From assembly GCA_900318085.1 (NCBI GenBank), contig ONJF01000006.1:51612-115611 (forward strand): DNA of 64,000 nt, in the 5' to 3' direction. Numbering within the stretch: position 1 is the first letter of the stretch; every line of letters starts with the position of its first letter. Made by a program: the position numbers and the translations under genes. The notes under the pieces are model-generated. The model was not told the origin of the DNA and did no database searches. It saw only the letters and a list, made by a program, of their open reading frames with translations. This stretch comes from an uncultured Bacteroidales bacterium. GTDB lineage: Bacteria; Bacteroidota; Bacteroidia; Bacteroidales; F082. Positions 42,669-52,722 of this stretch are shown piece after piece.

Positions 42669-45575
42669 TTACAGTTTCCTCGCGACTTCCTTCTCGGTGT
42701 AACCCTCGATGATGTCGCCGACCTTGATGTCGTTGAAGTTCTCGATGTTCAAGCCGCAATCCATGCCGGCACTGACTTCCTTGACGTCGTCCTTGTAACG
42801 CTTCAAGGAACCCAACATGCCCGTGTAGATGACGATGCCGTCGCGGATGACACGGATCTTGGTATTGCGCGTGATCTTGCCGTCCAAAACCATACAGCCA
42901 GCGATGGTGCCGACCTTGCTGATCTTGAAGGTCTCGCGGATCTCGAGGTTACAAGTGACCACCTCCTCGATGTCGGGTGCCAACATACCTTCGATAGCGG
43001 CCTTGATTTCTTCGATGGCAGTGTAGATGATGGAGTAGAGACGGATGTCGATCTTCTCATTCTCGGCCATCTTACGCGCTTGCGCGGTAGGACGCACGTT
43101 GAAGCCCACGATGACGGCGTTGGAAGCCGAAGCCAACATGACGTCTGACTCACTGATGGCACCCACCGACTTGTGGATGACATTGACCTGCACCTCCTCG
43201 GTGGAGAGTTTCAGCAAGCTGTCTGACAGAGCCTCCACGGAGCCGTCCACGTCGGCCTTGACGATGATGTTCAACTCCTTGAAATCGCCAATAGCGATAC
43301 GACGGCCAATCTCGTCCAAGGTGATGTGCGGGCTGGTGCGGCGCGTCTGTTCGCGCTGCAGCTGCTCACGACGGTTGGCGATGGCTTTCACCTCGCGCTC
43401 GTCAGTCATCACATTGAAGGCGTCGCCCGGCATAGGAGCGCCATTCAGACCCAGCAACAGCACCGGCGTAGAAGGACCAGCCTCCTTGACGGGACGGTTG
43501 TGGTCATCGAACATAGCCTTCACCTTACCATAGGTGGTGCCAGCCAGCACCATGTCGCCAATCTTCAAGGTGCCGTTCTGCACCAAGATCTTGGCCACAT
43601 AGCCACGGCCTTTGTCCAAAGCTGACTCGATGACGGTACCCTTGGCCAGACGGTTGGGGTTGGCCTTCAGGTCGAGGAACTCGGCCTCAAGCAACACCTT
43701 TTCAAGCAGTGCATCGACGTTAAGACCAATCTTAGCGGCGATTTCCTGGTCTTGGTACTTACCGCCCCAGCTCTCGACGAGGATGTTCATATTGGCCAGT
43801 TGCTCACGGATCTTGTCGGGGTTGGCCGTAGGCTTATCGATCTTATTCAGTGCGAAGACAATCGGAACGCCAGCGGCTTGGGCGTGGTTGATGGCCTCGA
43901 CGGTCTGCGGCATCACGCTGTCGTCGGTAGCGATGACGATGATGGCGACGTCGGTGATCTTGGCACCACGGGCACGCATGGCTGTGAAGGCTTCGTGACC
44001 CGGGGTATCCAAGAAGGTGATTTTCTTACCACTCTCGGTGGTTACCTCGTAGGCACCGATGTGCTGGGTGATACCACCTGCCTCACCGGCCACCACGTTG
44101 GTGTTACGGATATAGTCCAAGAGTTTGGTCTTACCATGGTCGACGTGACCCATGACAGTGACAACGGGAGCACGTGGCACGAGATCCTCTTCCTTATCGA
44201 CCTCTTCGGTCTCGGCGATGGCCTCTTGCACGTCAGCACTGACGAAGTCGACTTGGAAGCCAAACTCCTCCGCTACCACCGACAAGGCTTCAGCATCAAG
44301 ACGTTGGTTGATGGAGACAGGCATACCAAGGCTCATGCAGGTGCCGATGACCTTCACCACAGGCACGTTCATCATCGTCGCCAACTCGTTGGCGGTGACG
44401 AACTCGGTCACCTTCAAGACCTTCTTGTCCTCTTCCTGACGCATCATCTCCTCCATCATGCTGCCAGCCACCTGCTGACGCTTCTCGCGGCGGTGCTTGG
44501 AGGTCTTCGACTTGCCCATGGGGGCGAGACGTGCCAAGGTATCCTTGATCTGCTTCGAAATCTCCTCTTCGCTCAGTTCAGGCTTCTCCTCTCGTTTCGA
44601 CCTCTTGTCTTTCTTGCCAGGTTTCGTGCTATCCTTCGGGCCTTTCTTGCCAGCTTGGTCGCCAGGCTTCTGGCCCTTACCAGGCTTGCCGCCCTCCTGT
44701 TTCTTACCGCCAGCATTCACATTGGAGCCTGTCGGGTTCTCCGACGAACCTTCGGGTTTACCACCTGCAATACGCTTGCGTTTTCTCTTCTTTGCATCAC
44801 CCTTGCCGCCTTTCTTCTCGACAGGCAGTTCCAAGGTTCCGAGCACTGTGGGGCCCGTCAGTTTGGGAGCTTCCAGTTTGATCACTCTAGGCTCGGCAGG
44901 TTTCTCCTCGGCCTTGGCAGATTCTTCCTTCTTGGGCTCTTCCTTCTTCTTCTCCTCAGGCTTTTCCTGCTTGGGTTCCTCGTGTTTCTTCTCCTGGGGC
45001 TTCTCGGGTTTCTCGGCTTTCTTTTTCTCTTTCTCCTTCTTCTCGCGCGGTTTAGGCTCAAGGTCAATCTTGCCTAGAATCTTCAGCGGGCTGTCGGAAG
45101 TCTTGGGCTTCTCTTCTGCCACGGCCTTGTCGGATTCAGCCTTTTCCGTGACAACAGGAGTCTCCTTTTGAGGAGTTTCTTCCTTGACCTCTTCTGTTTT
45201 TTCCTCCTTCTTAGGTTCAGTTGCAGCTGCCTTGGTAGCCTTTTTGGTAGGCGACGCTATCGTATTCGTTCGGATAATCACCTCTTCGTGGTCATCCTCT
45301 TCGACGGGTTTTGCCGATTGCAATGCCGAATCAACGGAAACACTACCACCTTTATAAGAGAGGTTGCCCAACTTCATGGCCTCGTTCTTCACTTCCTTCT
45401 CGCCCTGATATTCCTTCACAAGCAGGGCATACATCTCTGCTGTGAGCTTCGTGTTGGGTGAAGGATCCACCTTAAAGCCCTTCTTGGCGAGGAACTCCAC
45501 AATGGTGTCCTTTCCCACGTTGAATTCTTTTGCCGCTTTCGACAATCGAATCGTAAAATTAGTTTCTTCGGACAT
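42669..45575 (-). CDS. infB: Translation initiation factor IF-2
   Basis: 968 residues. An N-terminal winged-helix domain ([20 protein letters not shown]) is followed by a long Lys/Glu/Pro-rich low-complexity linker (about residues 110-330), then a G domain with [15 protein letters not shown] near 475, DTPGHEAF and NKIDKP, and C-terminal beta-barrels and the fMet-tRNA-binding domain. It brings initiator tRNA to the 30S subunit. nusA precedes it by 41 bp and rimP is first, the conserved rimP-nusA-infB order. Long acidic/basic linkers are normal for the phylum. Confidence 0.97.
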   Translation of the reverse strand: MSEETNFTIRLSKAAKEFNVGKDTIVEFLAKKGFKVDPSPNTKLTAEMYALLVKEYQGEKEVKNEAMKLGNLSYKGGSVSVDSALQSAKPVEEDDHEEVIIRTNTIASPTKKATKAAATEPKKEEKTEEVKEETPQKETPVVTEKAESDKAVAEEKPKTSDSPLKILGKIDLEPKPREKKEKEKKKAEKPEKPQEKKHEEPKQEKPEEKKKEEPKKEESAKAEEKPAEPRVIKLEAPKLTGPTVLGTLELPVEKKGGKGDAKKRKRKRIAGGKPEGSSENPTGSNVNAGGKKQEGGKPGKGQKPGDQAGKKGPKDSTKPGKKDKRSKREEKPELSEEEISKQIKDTLARLAPMGKSKTSKHRREKRQQVAGSMMEEMMRQEEDKKVLKVTEFVTANELATMMNVPVVKVIGTCMSLGMPVSINQRLDAEALSVVAEEFGFQVDFVSADVQEAIAETEEVDKEEDLVPRAPVVTVMGHVDHGKTKLLDYIRNTNVVAGEAGGITQHIGAYEVTTESGKKITFLDTPGHEAFTAMRARGAKITDVAIIVIATDDSVMPQTVEAINHAQAAGVPIVFALNKIDKPTANPDKIREQLANMNILVESWGGKYQDQEIAAKIGLNVDALLEKVLLEAEFLDLKANPNRLAKGTVIESALDKGRGYVAKILVQNGTLKIGDMVLAGTTYGKVKAMFDDHNRPVKEAGPSTPVLLLGLNGAPMPGDAFNVMTDEREVKAIANRREQLQREQTRRTSPHITLDEIGRRIAIGDFKELNIIVKADVDGSVEALSDSLLKLSTEEVQVNVIHKSVGAISESDVMLASASNAVIVGFNVRPTAQARKMAENEKIDIRLYSIIYTAIEEIKAAIEGMLAPDIEEVVTCNLEIRETFKISKVGTIAGCMVLDGKITRNTKIRVIRDGIVIYTGMLGSLKRYKDDVKEVSAGMDCGLNIENFNDIKVGDIIEGYTEKEVARKL

Positions 45576-45616
45576 AGTTTCTTCTTTGTTTCTCGTTAGT
45601 TGGTTATTGCAATTGC

Positions 45617-46873
45617 TTATTCGGCGTCTTCAAATTCAGCCTTGAGGATCTCAAACACTTCGTTGACGGTTTCCATCTCCAGGTCGGCACGTGCGGCCAC
45701 GTCTTCAGGTGTGTGTTTCAACACATCCTTGGCGGTGTTACAGCCCATACCCTTGAGGGCATCGAGGATCCACTGGTCGATTTCGTCGGCGAACTCGGGC
45801 AGGTCAACGTCTTCTTCGACATTGTCGACCTCGCTGTTGCGGTAGACGTCAATCTCATAGCCAGTCAGCTTACCGGCCAACTTGATGTTATAACCGCCCT
45901 TGCCGATGGCAAGACTGATCTGGTCGTTCTCCATATACACATTCGCCATGGTATTGTCATCGCTGAAGCGAATCTCGGTAATCTTGGCGGGACTAAGTGC
46001 ACGCTGGATGAAGAGTTTCGGGTTGTTGGTCCAGTTGATGATGTCGATGTTCTCGTTGCGCAGCTCACGCACGATGCCGTGGATACGGGTGCCCTTCATG
46101 CCGACGCAGGCGCCAACAGGGTCGATGCGATCGTCATACGACTCCACTGCCACCTTGGCACGCTGGCCAGGTTCACGAACAATTTTCTTGATGGTGATGA
46201 GGCCGTCATAAATCTCGGGGACTTCGGCTTCGAGCAGACGCTGCAGGAACACTTCGGAGGTACGCGACAGCGTAACCACCGGCGAGCCATTGACGCTCTC
46301 GACGCTCTTCACGATAGCGCGGATGGTGTCACCTTTCTTATAGATGTCGCTCGGAATCTGCTCCATCTTGGGCATAAGCAGTTCTATGCCTTCATCGTCG
46401 ATGACGACAATCTCGCGCTTCCACACATGGGCCACCTCGGCGGTGATGATCTCACCCACCTTGTCCTTGTATTTCTGGAAGATGTTCTCCTTCTCATACT
46501 CCGACACTTTGGTTTGGAGGTTCTGGCGCAGTGCAAGGATATCGCGGCGACCGAAGCTCTCGATGCGGAGTTCCTCGTTCACCTCCTCGCCCACCTCGAA
46601 GTCGGGCTCAATCTTGATGGCGTCTGACAGTCTGATCTCGCGGAGCGGGTCGGTCAGTGCATCGTCCTCAACCACAGTGCGGTTGTGATAGATCTCGAAG
46701 TCACCCTTGTCGACGTTCACGATGATGTCGATGAAATCGGTGGTGTCGCAGTCAAACTTCTTGTTCAGCATACCACGGAACACATCCTCGATGATGCGCA
46801 TCATGGCTTCGCGGTCGATGTTCTTGAATTCCTTGAATTCCGAGAAAGTCTCTACTAATTTGTAGTTATCCAT
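45617..46873 (-). CDS. nusA: Transcription termination/antitermination factor NusA
   Basis: 418 residues: NusA N-terminal domain ([20 protein letters not shown]), S1 domain ([19 protein letters not shown]), two KH domains ([40 protein letters not shown], with [13 protein letters not shown] in the GxxG position), and a C-terminal helix-hairpin-helix segment ([21 protein letters not shown]). It binds RNA polymerase and nascent RNA. The gene lies between rimP and infB in the standard operon. Confidence 0.97.
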   Translation of the reverse strand: MDNYKLVETFSEFKEFKNIDREAMMRIIEDVFRGMLNKKFDCDTTDFIDIIVNVDKGDFEIYHNRTVVEDDALTDPLREIRLSDAIKIEPDFEVGEEVNEELRIESFGRRDILALRQNLQTKVSEYEKENIFQKYKDKVGEIITAEVAHVWKREIVVIDDEGIELLMPKMEQIPSDIYKKGDTIRAIVKSVESVNGSPVVTLSRTSEVFLQRLLEAEVPEIYDGLITIKKIVREPGQRAKVAVESYDDRIDPVGACVGMKGTRIHGIVRELRNENIDIINWTNNPKLFIQRALSPAKITEIRFSDDNTMANVYMENDQISLAIGKGGYNIKLAGKLTGYEIDVYRNSEVDNVEEDVDLPEFADEIDQWILDALKGMGCNTAKDVLKHTPEDVAARADLEMETVNEVFEILKAEFEDAE

Positions 46874-46906
46874 TTTTTATGTTGATTGTTTATTGTTTTT
46901 CTTGTT

Positions 46907-47000
46907 TGGCTTCAGGCCTCTAGCTTTTGGCTTCTGGCAGCTCAACTTTCACTTCCGTCCAAGCGGCCAAAAGCCAGTTGCCAAAAGCCAACAGCCTAAA
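46907..47000. repeat. CCAGAAG-word foldback (iv)
   Basis: GGCTTCAGGCCTCTAGC words on the left face AGCGGCCAAAAGCCAG words on the right, in the 130-bp gap between rimP and nusA. No palindromic-repeat core. Confidence 0.75.
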
Positions 47001-47003
47001 AGG

Positions 47004-47459
47004 CTAAAAGATTATGGCGGGTTTGATTTCCACTTTCTTACGTTCAAAAAACAGGTTGGCAGGTTCCTCCACGGGTTTCTTCTTCGAGGCTTTCTTGGGG
47101 GCGGGGGCAAACTCCACCTTCTCGGCATCAAAACTCACCAGCTTGCCTTGCATCTTACCTGTCTCCTTCGTCTTCACCTCCACATCCTTGCCCACATATT
47201 TCTGCAGCTGACGGTCCATCTTCAAGGCACCCGAAAGGCCCCATGAGAACACGGTCAGTTCGTAGTCTTCCACATCACGGTCAAGTCTCTCGTTGACATA
47301 TCGGCTCAACTCAGCGCAATGGTCGATATTGACGGCCGTGTCGGAGTCGACATAGACCTCAATCACGTTGTTGGGCTTCACCTTCACTTCCACGAGGAAG
47401 CGGTCGGTATTGGCGAGGGCTTCTTCACAGAGGGTTGCTACTTGTTCTTTTGTTATCAT
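47004..47459 (-). CDS. rimP: Ribosome maturation factor RimP
   Basis: 151 residues; an N-terminal domain (KEQVATLCEEALANTDRFLVE) with NVIEVYVDSDTAVNIDHC and ELTVFSWGLSGAL (the conserved GLxxPL region varied to SGAL), and a C-terminal SH3-like domain (VEVKTKETGKMQGKLVSFDAEKVE). A Lys-rich linker and FFERKKVEIKPAIIF end form a typical Bacteroidetes tail. It matures 30S subunits. First gene of the rimP-nusA-infB operon; palindromic repeat copy G lies upstream. Confidence 0.94.
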   Translation of the reverse strand: MITKEQVATLCEEALANTDRFLVEVKVKPNNVIEVYVDSDTAVNIDHCAELSRYVNERLDRDVEDYELTVFSWGLSGALKMDRQLQKYVGKDVEVKTKETGKMQGKLVSFDAEKVEFAPAPKKASKKKPVEEPANLFFERKKVEIKPAIIF

Positions 47460-47508
47460 AATGCTAATGTTATGCCACTCTTATTTCGTATTTGCCTTCC
47501 TCTTGGCC

Positions 47509-47614
47509 TCATGGCGGAGTAACATCCGCCATCTCCTGAACCTTAAGATTTGCCTTTCGTTCAGGAGATTGACTACGTCGAATCTTCGATTTGCGGGTCA
47601 AGCCCGCAATGACG
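47509..47614. repeat. Dispersed three-hairpin palindromic repeat, copy G
   Basis: CTCATGGCGGAGTAACATCCG to CGGGTCAAGCCCGCAATGACG; shares the TCGAATCTTCGATT insert with copy F. It lies between the rimP start and the tRNA remnant. Confidence 0.85.
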
Positions 47615-47651
47615 CCAAGAAGGCAAGGCTTACGTCCTTTTCAACAATAAA

Positions 47652-47685
47652 AAAACCTGTTACTCAAAGTAGCAGGTCTTTTCTT
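47652..47685. terminator. Hairpin with T-tracts both ways, after the tRNA remnant
   Basis: ACCTGTTACT-CAA-AGTAGCAGGT with TTTT on both sides. On the minus strand it is 12 nt after the tRNA 3' half and looks like that gene's original terminator. Confidence 0.75.
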
Positions 47686-47695
47686 CCACCTTAAG

Positions 47696-47731
47696 TTGTC
47701 GAGCAAGGATTCGAACCTTGACAGGCAGAAC
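47696..47731 (-). pseudogene. 3' half of a tRNA gene (remnant)
   Basis: Minus strand reads GTTCTGCCTGT then CAAGG-TTCGAAT-CCTTG, an intact T arm, then CTCGACAA, the 3' acceptor strand and discriminator (no CCA encoded, as usual in the phylum). The D arm, 5' anticodon stem and acceptor 5' strand are missing; the preceding bases are AT-rich. The break falls in the anticodon loop. A terminator follows. The amino acid cannot be read because the anticodon is absent. Confidence 0.72.
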
Positions 47732-47829
47732 GCAAGTATTTTTTTCATTTTTTTGGAAAAAAAGTTGCATTTCGACAATACAAAGCGCGTTTTTGGTGTT
47801 TTTCGGTTAGGGACAAAACAAAAAAGCCG

Positions 47830-47837
47830 TATCTTTG
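47830..47837 (+). promoter_or_regulatory. Candidate -7 box (TATCTTTG) for the DUF2723 gene
   Basis: TAnnTTTG, 57 bp before ATG 47895, with TTAG 19 bp upstream in the -33 place. Between tRNA remnant and gene. Confidence 0.55.
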
Positions 47838-47894
47838 CAGTTTGGCAAATAGCAATATTTCGAAGAATTATCAACAAATTGTTTTTATATCATC

Positions 47895-50800
47895 ATGACT
47901 TTCAAAAGGTTAAACACGATTACAGGATGGCTGGTAGCCATTATTGCCGCCGTCGTGTATTTTCTCACGCTTGAACCTACCGTGAGTTGGTGGGACTGCG
48001 GCGAGTACATCTCAACGGCTTATAAACTGCAAGTGGGTCACCCACCTGGGGCACCTCTTTTCCAAATGCTCGGGCGTTTCTTCTCGCTCTTTGCAGGCGG
48101 CGACGTCACCAAGGTGGCCATGATGGTCAATGTGATGTCGGCCTTGTGCAGTGCCCTCACCATCGCCTTCCTTTTCTGGACCATCACGATGATGGCCCGC
48201 AAAGTTTGGATGAAGGAGGGCGAAGACGCTCCTTGGGTAAATAAAATAGGTGTGTTGCTGGCCGGCTTCGTCGGCGCGGTGGCCTACACTTTCACCGAGT
48301 CGTTCTGGTTCAACGCCGTGGAAGGCGAGGTCTACGCCATGTCGTCGTTCTTCACCGCCGTCACCTTCTGGGCCATCCTGAAATGGGAACAGGTGGCCGA
48401 CGACCCGAAGAGCACCCGATGGATCATCTTCATCGCGTTCCTCATCGGCTTGTCCATCGGCGTACACCTGCTCAACCTGTTGTGCGTGCCCGCCTTCGTG
48501 TATGTGGTATATTTCAAGAAATGGAAGAAGACTTCGTTTGGAGGCTTCGTATTGGCAGGCCTGGTTTCGGTGGTCCTGCTGTGGTTCCTTAACATGTTCC
48601 TCGTGCCGCAAGTTATCAACTTGGCAGGCAAGACAGAGCTGTTCTTCGTGAACTCACTCGGCGCCCCGTTCAATGTAGGTGCCATCGTGTTCTTCACCGT
48701 CGTCATCGCCCTTATCATCTTCGGGCTGTGGTTCTCGGCTAAGAAGAAACATGTGATCGCCAACACGGCAATCCTCTCGCTGATGTTCATTCTCATCGGC
48801 TATTCCTCGTTCTTCATGTTGATCATCCGTGCCAACACCAACACGCCCATCAACGAGAACGAGCCCAAAGAGGCCCTTTCGATGCTGGCTTACATCAACC
48901 GCGACCAATACGGCAGTTGGCCCTTGCTCTATGGTCCTTACTACAACGCCCCTGTCACCGACCTCGTCGACGGCACGCCCATCTATGTGAAGGACAAAGA
49001 GGCTGGCAAATATGTCATCACCGATGACAATAAGCGCAGCAAACCCGACTATCCCGACGAGCTGAAGACCTTGTTCCCGCGTATGTGGAGCACACAAAGA
49101 GGCCCGCACTCCGACATGTACGACAGCTACCGCAAGGACAAGAAAGGCAACATCGTAGGCAATAATGTGCGCGTGACCAACTATCGAGGCCAGACGCTCA
49201 ACGTCAGCAAGCCCACCTTCGGACAAAACCTCAAGTTCTTCATTGATTACCAGTGCAATTGGATGTATTGGCGCTACTTCATGTGGAACTTCGTGGGCCG
49301 TCAAAACGACATCGAAAGCCAAGGCGAACTCAACCACGGTAACTGGATCAGCGGCATCAATGCCATCGACAGCGCCCGTCTCGGCGACCAGAGTAACATC
49401 CCTGCCAGCCTAAAGAACCCGGGACGCACCACCTATTATTTCCTGCCGCTCATCCTCGGCCTCATCGGCTTGGTTTGGCTGCTCAAGAGAGATTGGAAGC
49501 AGAGTTGGATCATCTTCCTGCTCTTCTTCATGACGGGTTTGGCCATCGTCATCTACCTGAACCAAACGCCCAACCAACCTCGTGAGCGCGACTACAGCTA
49601 TGCTGGCTCGTTCTATGCCTTCGCCATCTGGATCGGTTTTGGTGTCATCGCCCTCATCGACTGGATCAGCAAGCTAGTGAAGAAAAACACGATGGTCACC
49701 ACCGTGGCCGTCGGCTTGGTTTGCTTCCTCGCTGTGCCTTGTGTGTTGGCCGCCAACGGTTGGGAGGAACACAACCGCTCGGGCAAGACCTCGGCCCGCG
49801 ACTGGGCAAAGAACTATCTCGCCCAACTACCGCCCAACGCGGTCATCTTCACACGCGGCGACAACGACACCTTCCCCTTATGGTATGTACAAGAGGTGGA
49901 AGGCTTCCGCACCGATGTGCGCGTGTGCAACTACATGCTGTCGGGTGGCTACTGGTATGTCCACCAGATGGGCCGCAAGGTGTATGAGTCGGAGAAACTC
50001 CCGCTCTCGTTAAGCCCAAAAGAATACGACAACGGCGTCAATGAGTCGATAATTGTGGAGGAGGAAGACTACTTCAAGGGCAAAGATGTGGAACTGAAGC
50101 AAGTGATTGACTTCATCCATAACCCCAAGGCGGTGAAACGCTATGCAGGTGGCACCTATAACTATGTGCCCTGCCGCAACATCAAGCTCACCGTCGACAA
50201 AGAAGCCTGCATCCGCAACGGCATCGTGCCCGAAAGCATGCAAGACCGCATCGTCGACGAGATCACTTGGGAAATCAAAGACGACTACCTCTACAAGAGC
50301 GCCATCATGCTCCTGGACTTCATGGCCACCAACAATTGGGAGCGCCCGGTGTATTTCACCTCGTTCAGCGACATGTCGCGGGTGCTTGGCATCGACAAGT
50401 ACCTCCACATGGAAGGTCTTGCCTACCGTTTCATCCCCGTCGAGGCCGAAGACTTCGTGAAGGCCTACCGTGGCGGTGTCTACCGCGAGGGCAGCTACGA
50501 CCTGTTGGTCAACAAGGCCAACGAAGGCATCGTCAACTGGGGCAGCATGAACCAGGACGGTGTAGTGCCCGACCGTGAGAGTGTGCGTAACATGAGCTAT
50601 GCACAACTGGCATACTCGCGTCTGGCACAAGCCTTGGTCAACCACAACCAGCTGGATTCCGCCGTCATCGTGATGGACAAGTTCCAAGAGTTCTTCCCCA
50701 ACGAGAAGTTCCCCGTAGAGATCCACACCTACCAGTTCCCAGAGATGTACTACATCTGCGGTGCCATCGACAAAGGCGACACCTACATGAGGAACTTGGT

Positions 50801-50999
50801 CGACAACTACAGTGACAAGGTGCGGTATTATGGCGGTATGAAGCCCAAGTTCAGGAAATACTACCAGGAAGACATCGACGAGGCCATGAGCCTGCTCAAG
50901 CACTTCAACGGCGTAGCCAAGAAGTACAACCGCAACGAACTGGCACAAGACATCGAAGACCGCATGATGGAGTACTTCACTCTGTATTACGACGAGTAA
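47895..50999 (+). CDS. DUF2723 multipass membrane protein, GT-C-like
   Basis: 1034 residues. N-terminal TM segments start with MTFKRLNTITGWLVAIIAAV and carry the conserved loop SWWDCGEYI (residues 31-39), with Asp34 and Glu37 in the place of the catalytic acid of GT-C transferases. About 12 TM segments cover residues 1-620; the C-terminal 400 residues are soluble and rich in Tyr/Asp, with TPR-like helices at the end. DUF2723 proteins are thought to be glycosyltransferases using a lipid-linked sugar, but the acceptor is unknown. It is alone in its transcript; the bidirectional terminator lies 25 bp after its stop. Confidence 0.85.
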   Translation: MTFKRLNTITGWLVAIIAAVVYFLTLEPTVSWWDCGEYISTAYKLQVGHPPGAPLFQMLGRFFSLFAGGDVTKVAMMVNVMSALCSALTIAFLFWTITMMARKVWMKEGEDAPWVNKIGVLLAGFVGAVAYTFTESFWFNAVEGEVYAMSSFFTAVTFWAILKWEQVADDPKSTRWIIFIAFLIGLSIGVHLLNLLCVPAFVYVVYFKKWKKTSFGGFVLAGLVSVVLLWFLNMFLVPQVINLAGKTELFFVNSLGAPFNVGAIVFFTVVIALIIFGLWFSAKKKHVIANTAILSLMFILIGYSSFFMLIIRANTNTPINENEPKEALSMLAYINRDQYGSWPLLYGPYYNAPVTDLVDGTPIYVKDKEAGKYVITDDNKRSKPDYPDELKTLFPRMWSTQRGPHSDMYDSYRKDKKGNIVGNNVRVTNYRGQTLNVSKPTFGQNLKFFIDYQCNWMYWRYFMWNFVGRQNDIESQGELNHGNWISGINAIDSARLGDQSNIPASLKNPGRTTYYFLPLILGLIGLVWLLKRDWKQSWIIFLLFFMTGLAIVIYLNQTPNQPRERDYSYAGSFYAFAIWIGFGVIALIDWISKLVKKNTMVTTVAVGLVCFLAVPCVLAANGWEEHNRSGKTSARDWAKNYLAQLPPNAVIFTRGDNDTFPLWYVQEVEGFRTDVRVCNYMLSGGYWYVHQMGRKVYESEKLPLSLSPKEYDNGVNESIIVEEEDYFKGKDVELKQVIDFIHNPKAVKRYAGGTYNYVPCRNIKLTVDKEACIRNGIVPESMQDRIVDEITWEIKDDYLYKSAIMLLDFMATNNWERPVYFTSFSDMSRVLGIDKYLHMEGLAYRFIPVEAEDFVKAYRGGVYREGSYDLLVNKANEGIVNWGSMNQDGVVPDRESVRNMSYAQLAYSRLAQALVNHNQLDSAVIVMDKFQEFFPNEKFPVEIHTYQFPEMYYICGAIDKGDTYMRNLVDNYSDKVRYYGGMKPKFRKYYQEDIDEAMSLLKHFNGVAKKYNRNELAQDIEDRMMEYFTLYYDE

Positions 51000-51020
51000 T
51001 AACACCTCGTCAAATAAACA

Positions 51021-51056
51021 AAAAAAACAGCGTTTGGAACCCAAACGCTGTTTATT
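51021..51056. terminator. Bidirectional intrinsic terminator
   Basis: AAACAGCGTTTGG-AAC-CCAAACGCTGTTT with A-run before and T-rich after; between DUF2723 and the convergent lgt gene. Confidence 0.92.
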
Positions 51057-51059
51057 TGT

Positions 51060-51971
51060 TTATGCTTGGTTTTCCATTTTTCGCCTGTGCGCGAAGCTCC
51101 AAACAATCATCACAACGCCAATGACCACGAAGGGAACGCTCAACCATTGCCCCATGTCAAAGGTCATGTTGCGCTCAAAGTCGACTTGAACGTTCTTCAG
51201 GAACTCGATAGCGATGCGCGAGCCAAAGATGATGATGAGGAAGGTGCCGAACATCAGGCCAGGCTGCTTGTGGCCGAGGTCACGCTTGTAGTACATCCAC
51301 AACAGGATGCCCATGGCAACGAGGCAGAAGAAGGCCTCATAAAGACCCGTGGGGTGACATGGCAGCCACTCGCTTTGAGGGCAGCAGTTGCCTGTGGAGC
51401 AAGCCGTGTAATTGTCCACCGTGCCACAGAACTGTTCCTGTCCGCGCAGGAAGACGAAACCCCATGGCAACGAGGTGGGCGTGCCGTAGATCTCATGGTT
51501 CATCACATTGCCGCAACGGATCAAGGCACCCACGAGACAAACGGGCACCACGATGCGGTCAAGAATCCAGATATAGTTGATGCGCTGCAGGTCGGTCTTT
51601 TCTTTCTTTGTCGACTTGTTGTAGCTCCGCACATAGAACCATAGCCCCAGCAAGATGCCGATGGCGCCACCATGGCTGGCGAGACCGCCTTCCCACACAG
51701 CCAACATCTTCAACGGGTTGGAGAGATAATAGTCGGGTTCATAAAACAGGCAATGACCCAACCGAGCACCCACGATAGTGAAGATGAGCATGATGAACAG
51801 CAGTTTGTCCAACGCATCGGCAGCCATCTTCTCGCGACGGTAGATGCGACGCATGACAAAATAGCCGATAAAAAAGCCCAAGGCCCACAACAGGCCGTAC
51901 CAACGGACATGGATGTTGCCGATGGAGAACAGAACGGGATCGACGTTCCAGGTGATGTAGTTTAGAATCAT
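51060..51971 (-). CDS. lgt: Prolipoprotein diacylglyceryl transferase
   Basis: 303 residues with seven TM helices. Signature: YGLLWALGFFIGYFVMRR, EGGLASHGGAIGILLG, and LIRCGNVMNHEIYGTPT (the Lgt signature with catalytic Arg). It transfers diacylglyceryl from phosphatidylglycerol to the lipobox cysteine, the first step for the many lipoproteins of this window. It converges on DUF2723 at a shared terminator. A TACTTTTG box lies 17 bp before the start. Confidence 0.97.
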   Translation of the reverse strand: MILNYITWNVDPVLFSIGNIHVRWYGLLWALGFFIGYFVMRRIYRREKMAADALDKLLFIMLIFTIVGARLGHCLFYEPDYYLSNPLKMLAVWEGGLASHGGAIGILLGLWFYVRSYNKSTKKEKTDLQRINYIWILDRIVVPVCLVGALIRCGNVMNHEIYGTPTSLPWGFVFLRGQEQFCGTVDNYTACSTGNCCPQSEWLPCHPTGLYEAFFCLVAMGILLWMYYKRDLGHKQPGLMFGTFLIIIFGSRIAIEFLKNVQVDFERNMTFDMGQWLSVPFVVIGVVMIVWSFAHRRKMENQA

Positions 51972-51988
51972 AGTTTAGTAATTTGCCG

Positions 51989-51996
51989 CAAAAGTA
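51989..51996 (-). promoter_or_regulatory. Candidate -7 box (TACTTTTG) for lgt
   Basis: Minus-strand TAnnTTTG, 17 bp before ATG 51971. No TTTG at 19-21 bp; TTGAATTG words lie upstream. Confidence 0.5.
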
Positions 51997-52003
51997 AGGA
52001 TAA

Positions 52004-52170
52004 TTGTTGAATTGTTTGTTGTTGAATTGTTTAATTGTTTGGCTGCTGGCTACTGGCAGCTTCTTCCCCACCGTTGTCATTGCGGTTCCGCCTCCGCGGA
52101 ATGAGGCGACCCGCAATCTCCTAATGAGGCAGCCAGAAGCCAAAAGCCAGAGGCCAACAGCAAAAAAACT
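52004..52170. repeat. TTGAATTG words and CCAGAAG-word foldback (v) with palindromic repeat copy H inside
   Basis: TTGTTGAATTG words (52004-52041) are followed by GGCTGCTGGCTACTGGCAGC, then GTCATTGCGGTTCCGCC (52076-52123, copy H), then GCCAGAAGCCAAAAGCC. This is the same nesting as at 35089-35225. Confidence 0.8.
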
Positions 52171-52180
52171 TTCTTCAAAA

Positions 52181-52210
52181 TGTAACTTTTTCAGCATTTC
52201 TCCGTAATAC
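52181..52210 (+). promoter_or_regulatory. ECF-type promoter of the sigma operon (TGTAAC-N16-CGTAATAC)
   Basis: TGTAAC at 52181-52186 and CGTAATAC at 52203-52210, separated by 16 bp with a T-run after TGTAAC, 11 bp before the start codon. The same arrangement lies in front of the convergent gene at 53911-55350, pointing to autoregulation by the sigma factor encoded here. Confidence 0.75.
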
Positions 52211-52221
52211 ATTCGTAAAAG

Positions 52222-52722
52222 ATGGACAGAAGTCAATTCAACCAGTGCGTGGAGCAATATGCCGACCGGCTTTTCCGCTTCGCGTTCGCAAGCCTCCGCA
52301 ACCGCGAGCAGGCCGAGGACGTGGTGCAGGAAAGCTTTGCACGCGTTTGGGAGAAGGCCAAGACGGTGGACTTCGCCAAGGCGAAATCCTACCTCTTCAC
52401 CACCGCCCACCACGTCATGATTGACGAAGCCCGTCTGCGACAACGTTTTGTGAGTGCCGAAGACCACGCACCCGCCGAAGAGAAAACCCAAGCAGTCCCC
52501 TACCCTGATGTCAACGACATCCTACACAAGGCCTTGACCACCCTGCCCGAAGCACAACGCAACGCCTTGCTTTTGCGCGATTATGAGGGATACAGCTACC
52601 AAGAAATCGGCGACATCACGGGGATGACCGAGGCACAAGTCAAGGTCAACATCTTCCGCGCCCGCACCGCGCTGAAAAACAAACTGAAAAGCATCGACAA
52701 CCTTATTGACATAGAGCCATGA
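52222..52722 (+). CDS. ECF RNA polymerase sigma factor
   Basis: 166 residues. Sigma region 2 (FNQCVEQYADRLFRFAFASL, REQAEDVVQESFARVWEKA, AKSYLFTTAHHVMIDE) and region 4 (LTTLPEAQRNALLLRDYEGY, YQEIGDITGMTEAQVKVNIF, RARTAL). It is a small extracytoplasmic-function sigma factor of the phylum. Its gene overlaps the next by four bases (ATGA), so sigma and anti-sigma are translationally coupled. The ECF-type promoter 11 bp upstream suggests it drives its own expression. Confidence 0.94.
   Translation: MDRSQFNQCVEQYADRLFRFAFASLRNREQAEDVVQESFARVWEKAKTVDFAKAKSYLFTTAHHVMIDEARLRQRFVSAEDHAPAEEKTQAVPYPDVNDILHKALTTLPEAQRNALLLRDYEGYSYQEIGDITGMTEAQVKVNIFRARTALKNKLKSIDNLIDIEP

Noticed and set aside
44800-45080. 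Lys/Glu-rich repeats of infB as an inserted foreign segment
   Set aside because: IF-2 of Bacteroidetes regularly has such a low-complexity linker; it stays in frame and flanked by proper domains.
47731-47778. TGTCGAA on the minus strand near 47778 as the missing 5' acceptor strand of the tRNA remnant
   Set aside because: It matches six of seven bases of the expected 5' strand, but the 40 bases between show no D arm or anticodon arm and are A/T runs. A chance match is more likely.
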